Source of the DNA: Physella acuta
Lineage: Eukaryota; Mollusca; Gastropoda; Physidae
DNA: 64,000 bases
Assembly (NCBI RefSeq): GCF_028476545.1
Contig: NW_026731872.1
Span: 434,001 to 498,000, forward strand
Reading direction: 5' to 3'
In this document: in pieces, positions 59,901 through 64,000 of the stretch
Numbering within the stretch: the first letter of the stretch is position 1
Layout: the number at the start of each line of letters is the position of its first letter
Made by a program: the position numbers and the translations under genes
The notes under the pieces: generated by a model
Told to the model about the DNA's origin: nothing
The model's database searches: none
What the model saw: only the letters and a program-made list of their open reading frames with translations

Positions 59901-62561
59901 AATCAATAATCGGGAGGTAAAAAAAAAACCTCAAAACTAATAATAAGCTTTTTAATGCATGGAAAATAAGAAAATTAAAACAAACTGTGTTAGTTAAAGC
60001 TTTGGTCGCTCATGAAATATCTTTAATATTTTAGAGATTAATGCTTTAACCCCCCCCCCCCCATGCACTTCAAATCTAATTAACAAAGTTTTGCTTCTTT
60101 GCATGTACATGTTTTCTTTACCCCTCCGACTAACCACTGCGCCCCTATGTTACCCCCTCCCACGACAATTTCATTAGACTAGTTCAATGACAAGAGACAC
60201 GTTTACCCGTAAGAGGGCGCTTGGTGTTGATGTGTTCTTCTACCGTAAACATTTTAATACTATCCTCCCCCTCCCCATCACCTATACTGATTTTTTTCTG
60301 CTGCGATTTAAGACGGAAAATGATGAAAAACAAAGCTAAAATAATAATTGTAAAATGTTTAGGTAATAATGTAATACAAGTTTTTAAAAAATCATAGACC
60401 TTCCGTTTTAACCACACATTTAATTATTAATTAAATTAACTTATTTAACTAAGGCTGGGTTGAGGTAAAATTAACAATGCACGTAGTACGTGTGGTAACA
60501 TATTTTCGGTAAATTAGTTTAGTATTGAAGTTTTGTTAGAATTATACATACATTTTTTAAATGTAATTTGTTCCTCTAATTTTGCAATTATTATATTATT
60601 AGTCAATTATAATTATCGTTTTCGAATTATTATTATTGTTATGTTTTTTTGTTATTATTATTGCTCTTTGACCAGCCAACAACTAACCACTAAAGTTTGT
60701 AAACAAAGATGGCGGAGTGCGCTCAAAACGCAATAGAAACCTACGTACAGGACCAAATAACTAAATGTGTGGTGTCGTCCACCTAATGGAAATGGTACAC
60801 AAGTTCTCGTCAACACGGAAGTAGAATAAGTACCAAATCACTCAAAAGTTGAAAGAAACAAGCGAATAATTTCTTACCCTTATGTACGAGATTTCGTCCA
60901 TCATAACTGAAAGGTACTCAAGTTATTAGTAATTGGAAAATCGGAGATAAAGTAAATTACCATTTCCGGATATCGGAGTTCACTCAAAACTTAAAAGAAA
61001 ACAAAATCACTTTAAAGTTGACAGAAAGATCTTATACTTAATTACGAAGTTTCGTCTACCTATCCAAAACGATATACAAATTATCTGGGTCTCACTGAGT
61101 TCGAGTAACGTACTACTTCCGGTTAACGGAAATCGCTCAAATGCTGTGATAGCAAACTACAGTTTGGATAAAATACTGATATGTGAAATTTCGTCAACCT
61201 AACGAAAAACTGTACTTAAAGTTGTCGTGTTCACAAACACACACGCGTGCATGCAGAGACAGAAGACAGAGAATATTGCACAATGTCCATTGCGACTTTT
61301 CTCCGTGTTTATATACTCCGTATATAAATAAGCAGGGAGTGATCTCCCTTAAACTTACTCAAATATTCTTATATAACACTTCACTCGTGCGGAATATTAT
61401 TAGTACTTTATAAATTCACATGCGTTTTTTTGAGAAATCGGAAATAGCGAAACTTACTACTTCCGGTCATACTATGACAGAAGGCAGAGAATTAGATCTT
61501 TTACTTACTTGTGAAATTTCATTAATCAACCTGAAACAGTACTCAAGTTATAGGTTTTTGAAAAATTAGGAGTAGATTAAGTTTCACTTTCGGTTACCGG
61601 AAAAGTTGATACGGAACTACAAATTCGATATAATTATTATGTATGAAATTTCTTTCCTCAACTCCAGGTCAAGAAGGGGCGTTCAAGAAGATCAAGGCCG
61701 AGGGCGCCAGCCCGGTGCTGTCTATGTCGTCAGCTGCCTCGTTAGGGGGCGCTTCCCCGGGCTCCGCCTCAGGTCACACCCCCGGCTCAGGCACGTGTCC
61801 GACACCAGCTAGGAGGCGGCACCGGACAACATTTACACAGGTAGGCGGCAGTAGATAGATAGGTAGACAGACAGGTAGATAGACAGGTAGATAGACAGGT
61901 AGATAGACACACAGACACGAGTAGTAAGGTCGGGAGGGGCCGCTTTTATTTATTTCCCGGGACGTGGGCCACAGCAAGTCCACCTCTCGTTGTGTATATT
62001 GCACGATGTCATTTCATATGACATCCTCGTGTGTTGAAATATCATGACATATGTCACCCTTGTGTTGAAATAAATATCATATCATATGCCACCGCAAGTT
62101 GACATCTGATGTCAAATGTCACCCCTGTGTTGACATCTCATGACATATGCCACCCCTGTGTTGAAATAAATATCATGTCATATGCCACCCCTGTGTTGAC
62201 ATCTGATGTCATATGCCACCCCTGTGTTGAAATAAATATCATGTCATATACCACCCTGTGTTGACATCTCATGACATATGCCACCCCTGTATTGACATCT
62301 GATGACATATGCCACCCCTGTGTTGACATCTCATGACATATGCCACCCCTGTGTTGACATCTCATGACATATGCCACCCCTGTGTTGACATCTGATGTCA
62401 TATGTCACCCCTGTATTGACATCTGATGTCATATGCCACCCCTGTGTTGACAGGAACAGCTCCGGGAGCTAGAGGCCGCCTTCGCCAAGTCCCACTACCC
62501 CGACATCTACTGCAGGGAGGAGCTGGCCAGGATAACCAAGCTGAATGAGGCCAGGATACAG
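53376..62561 (+). CDS. Prop1: Prop1/unc-42-type paired-like homeobox gene, 5' three exons
   Basis: This is a homeodomain transcription factor. Exons 53376-53496, 61668-61840 and 62454-62561 join in phase (phase 1, then 0) across introns of 8,171 and 613 bp. Exon 2 carries [10 protein letters not shown], a Ser/Gly/Pro linker and homeodomain residues 1-10 ([10 protein letters not shown]). Exon 3 carries residues 11-46 ([36 protein letters not shown]). The intron after residue 46 is the conserved one of paired-class homeoboxes. The next exon should start VWFQNRRAK and is not in the window. NEARIQ and CREELAR point to the Prop1-like group (C. elegans unc-42), involved in neuron identity. The start ATG at 53376 is uncertain: the frame stays open upstream and CCACCAG/ACAAAA at 53353 is a possible acceptor. 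All introns are rich in repeats. Confidence 0.9.
53670..54328 (-). repeat. TTTTACTTTCTCG-family repeat, minus orientation
   Basis: Ends in GTTTACGAGAAAGTAAAA and contains CTACTTCCGGTCAACGAAAA, ACTTCCGGTTATCGG and AACCTAGCTGTAGCGGTACT, in the order seen inverted at 57566-58290. The two copies form a widely spaced inverted pair in the first homeobox intron. Confidence 0.85.
54480..54720. repeat. AT-rich 12-bp-based minisatellite
   Basis: Words ATCAAAGATATC, ATCAAATATGTA and ATCAAATATATA alternate in repeated blocks. Both strands are open, giving [11 protein letters not shown]-type frames that are not genes. Confidence 0.95.
54721..55860. other. AT-rich intron sequence, nothing recognised
   Basis: Very AT-rich part of the first homeobox intron. 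No exon, RNA gene or repeat family was recognised. Confidence 0.5.
55860..56012. repeat. ATGGTAGGATA array with a duplicated block
   Basis: Short units of GGTAGGATAATG are followed by GATAAAATTGGGTTTAGTTT, and the whole block occurs twice. Confidence 0.9.
56690..56960. repeat. Degenerate foldback element
   Basis: The left side AGCTTTTATGTAATAATGCA then CTAAAAAGGAGAAAATAAAT is mirrored on the right by ATTTATTTTCTTCTTTTTAT and TGCATCC. AAAGCGTGGGTC lies near the centre. Same family as 3540-3870 and the hairpin at 28742-28968. A (CT)n microsatellite follows at 56960-56990. Confidence 0.7.
57566..58290 (+). repeat. TTTTACTTTCTCG-family repeat, plus orientation
   Basis: Begins TTTTACTTTCTCGTATGTAC, contains ACACCGCCCTGAGTCGGAAA, a (TG)n run, GTACCGTTAAAGCTAGGTTG and GATAACCGGAAGTGGTAC. 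Its right part TTTAGGGGAGATCACTCCCG matches the start of the 53670 copy in inverted order. Confidence 0.85.
58300..58580 (-). repeat. tRNA-like SINE head beside the repeat
   Basis: On the minus strand, CGGCATGGTCGAGTTGGTAA then GTCTCGAGTTCAAACCCTCG resembles a tRNA-Leu/Ser A box and B box. The same head occurs on the plus strand at about 48830-48900. Apparent frames over it are not genes. Confidence 0.6.
58620..59610. other. AT-rich intron sequence, nothing recognised
   Basis: Part of the first homeobox intron. A small repeat of ACATTTGTTAGGTTACA occurs at 59335-59380. No gene was recognised. Confidence 0.5.
59614..59656 (+). CDS. Possible alternative first exon of the homeobox gene
   Basis: ATG in good context (AAAGATGG) opens [14 protein letters not shown] and is followed by a consensus donor GCG/GTGAGT. 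It ends in phase 1, which is exactly what exon 2 at 61668 needs. The donor is the start of a small GTGAGTGAG array, as seen at true splice sites elsewhere in this window. There is no protein-level homology to support it; a phase match has a one in three chance. Confidence 0.25.
59656..59708 (+). repeat. 9-bp array of splice-donor-like units, 6 copies
   Basis: Each unit GGTGAGTGA contains a perfect donor consensus GGTGAGT. Confidence 0.93.
59709..60784. other. AT-rich intron sequence, nothing firm
   Basis: Contains a poly-C run at 60052-60062 and, at about 60700, GTAAACAAAGATGGCGGAGT, which opens a 23-codon frame with no donor. No exon was accepted. Confidence 0.5.
60785..61655 (-). repeat. 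TTTTACTTTCTCG-family repeats reaching homeobox exon 2
   Basis: At least two partial minus-orientation copies lie here; the second one (61320-61650) contains AGTGATCTCCCTTAAACTTA, ACTACTTCCGGTCATA and TATGTATGAAATTTC. The recognisable repeat stops about 15 bp before the acceptor of exon 2 (ACTCCAG at 61661-61667). Confidence 0.8.
62010..62453. repeat. 32-bp minisatellite ending at the homeobox exon 3 acceptor
   Basis: About 13 units with the core CACCCCTGTGTTGACATCTG and a CATATGC end, some lengthened by AAATAAATATCATG. The final unit reads CCCCTGTGTTGACAG, and that AG is the acceptor of exon 3 (62454). Confidence 0.95.
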
Positions 62562-63705
62562 GTCAGTGGGCTGTCTCGTGGTCAGTGGGCTATCTTGTGG
62601 TCAGTGGGCTGTCTCGTCTGTCTTGTGGTCAGTGGGCTGTCTCGTGGTCAGTGGGCTGTCTTGTGGGCTGTCTTGTGGTCAGCGGGCTGTCTTCTGGTCA
62701 GTGGGCTGTCTTGTGGTCAGTGGGCTGTCTTGTGGTCAGTGGGCTGTCTTGTGGTCAGTGGGCTATCTTGTGGTCAGTGGGCTGTCTCGTCTGTCTTGTG
62801 GTCAGTGGGTTGTCTTGTGGTCAGTGGGCTGTCTCGTGGTCAGTGGGCTGTCTTGTGGGCTGTCTTGTGGTCAGTGGGCTGTCTTCTGGTCAGTGGGCTG
62901 TCTTGTGGTCAGTGGGCTGTCTTGTGGTCAGTGGGCTGTCTTGTGGTCAGTGGGCTGTCTTGTGGTCAGTGGGCTATCTTGTGGGCTGTCTTGTGGTCAG
63001 TGGGCTGTCTTGTGGTCAGTGGGCTGTGGGCTGTCTTGTGGTCAGTGGGCTGTCTCGTGGTCAGCGGGCTGTCTTGTGGGTTGTCTTGTGGTCAGTGGGC
63101 TGTCTTGTGGTCAGTGGGCTGTCTTGTGGTCTGTCTTGTGGTCAGTTGGCTATCTCGTGGGCTGTCTTGTGGTCAGAGGGCTGTCTTGTGGTCAGTGGGC
63201 TGTCTTGTGGTCAGTGGGCTGTCTTGTGGTCAGTGGGCTGTCTCGTGGTCAGTGGGCTGTCTTGTGGGTTGTCTTGTGGTCAGTTGGCTATCTCGTGGGC
63301 TGTCTTGTGGTCAGAGGGCTGTCTTGTGGTCAGTGGGCTGTCTTGTGGTCAGTGGGCTGTCTTGTGGTCAGTGGGCTGTCTCGTGGTCAGTGGGCTGTCT
63401 TGTGGGTTGTCTTGTGGTCAGTGGGCTGTCTTGTGGTCAGTGGGCTGTGGGCTGTCTTGTGGTCAGTGGGCTGTCTTGTGGTCTGTCTTGTGGTCAGTTG
63501 GCTATCTCGTGGGCTGTCTTGTGGTCAGAGGGCTGTCTTGTGGTCAGAGGGCTGTCTTGTGGTCAATGGGCTGTCTTGTGGTCAGTGGGCTGTCTCGTGG
63601 TCAGTGGGCTGTCTTGTGGTCAGTGGGCTGTCTTGTGGGCTGTCTTGTGGTCAGTGTGCTGTCTCGTGGTCAGTGGGCTGTCTTGTGGTCAGTGGGATGT
63701 CTCGT
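62562..63705 (+). repeat. 19-bp minisatellite beginning at the homeobox exon 3 donor, about 60 copies
   Basis: The unit is GTCAGTGGGCTGTCTTGTG. The first unit is the intron start itself: exon 3 ends ACAG and the next six bases GTCAGT are the donor. About 50 units keep GTCAGT. Some blocks of units are repeated (for example 63120-63260 and 63270-63400). All three forward frames are open for about 390 codons because the unit has no stop. Confidence 0.97.
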
Positions 63706-64000
63706 ATCTCCCCCCCCCCCTGATGGAACTATGTAACGTGATACAACTCTCCATGGCTCTAGTAAATTGTTCTAGATCGCCTTTATTTACCCTGACCCAA
63801 TGAGATGTTCAACAATCTTTTCATTTCATCACAAAATTTGAGTCATTGACATTTCCCTCATAAAAATGTTGGCGTCAGAAGGGGGTGGGGGTAGATTGGT
63901 GTATGATGAGCGGCAGTGTGGTTTATAAAACGGTTATATACGGCTATATTATATGGCATTTACGGTAGTATAACGTTATATGGGGTAGGCGATTGTCTAA
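63706..64000. other. Second homeodomain intron, continuing past the window
   Basis: A poly-C run is followed by unique AT-rich sequence with TATATGG-like words at the end. The expected VWFQNRRAK exon is not present. Confidence 0.6.

Noticed and set aside
60709-60786. ATG in good context opening [16 protein letters not shown]
   Set aside because: Only 23 codons, no donor that fits exon 2, and no homology recognised.
62545-63803. Three overlapping forward frames of about 390 codons
   Set aside because: Shadow of the 19-bp intron satellite. Only the 36 codons of exon 3 are genuine coding sequence; possible intron retention is noted as a finding.

Overview
The window looks like gastropod mollusc nuclear DNA, probably heterobranch. 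The reasons are intron-rich animal genes, AT-rich spacers full of TCTAGA/AGATCT runs, abundant tRNA-derived SINEs and hAT-type MITEs with poly-C/poly-G interiors, and very many tandem arrays. The organism is an inference; the gene identities come from protein motifs read directly. No LTR, retroviral, Polinton or toxin-gene remnant was recognised.

Layout. (1) 3.1-5.2 kb, plus strand: the last five exons of an EF-hand gene, EFCAB11; its first exon was not found. (2) 5.4-23.1 kb, minus strand: a full-length claspin gene (CLSPN). I traced 26 exons whose phases all match; they sum to exactly 1,314 codons plus stop. Its 3' end converges on EFCAB11. Its introns carry several minisatellites, a SINE split by a DNA transposon, and a G-tract MITE. 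(3) 23-27.3 kb: microsatellites, a SINE with target-site duplication, and a young intact NDUFA12 retrocopy. (4) 27.3-53.3 kb: gene-poor. It holds a near-perfect 96-bp-arm hairpin, a tRNA-His-like gene, two large satellites (36.1-38.5 and 39.0-40.8 kb), a complete 3.1-kb hAT transposon, a long foldback element, and several GC-rich unique islands that may be regulatory. (5) 53.3-64 kb, plus strand: the first three recognisable exons of a Prop1/unc-42-type paired-like homeobox gene. The homeodomain is cut off by the conserved intron after residue 46; the exon for its last part lies outside the window.

The pattern I consider most novel is that tandem arrays repeatedly start at splice sites. In claspin, three arrays have a repeat unit that contains the real exon-intron junction (6 donors, 4 donors, 12 acceptors). 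EFCAB11 has a two-copy version. In the homeobox gene the arrays start exactly at the exon 3 donor and end exactly at the exon 3 acceptor, and another abuts exon 1. In the three claspin arrays, using a wrong copy or failing to splice meets a stop codon within a few codons.

Functionally the genes are unrelated: a replication-checkpoint adaptor (claspin), a calcium-binding protein, a complex I subunit copy, and a neuronal/neuroendocrine-type transcription factor. The long, island-studded region upstream of the homeobox gene is typical of developmental regulators.
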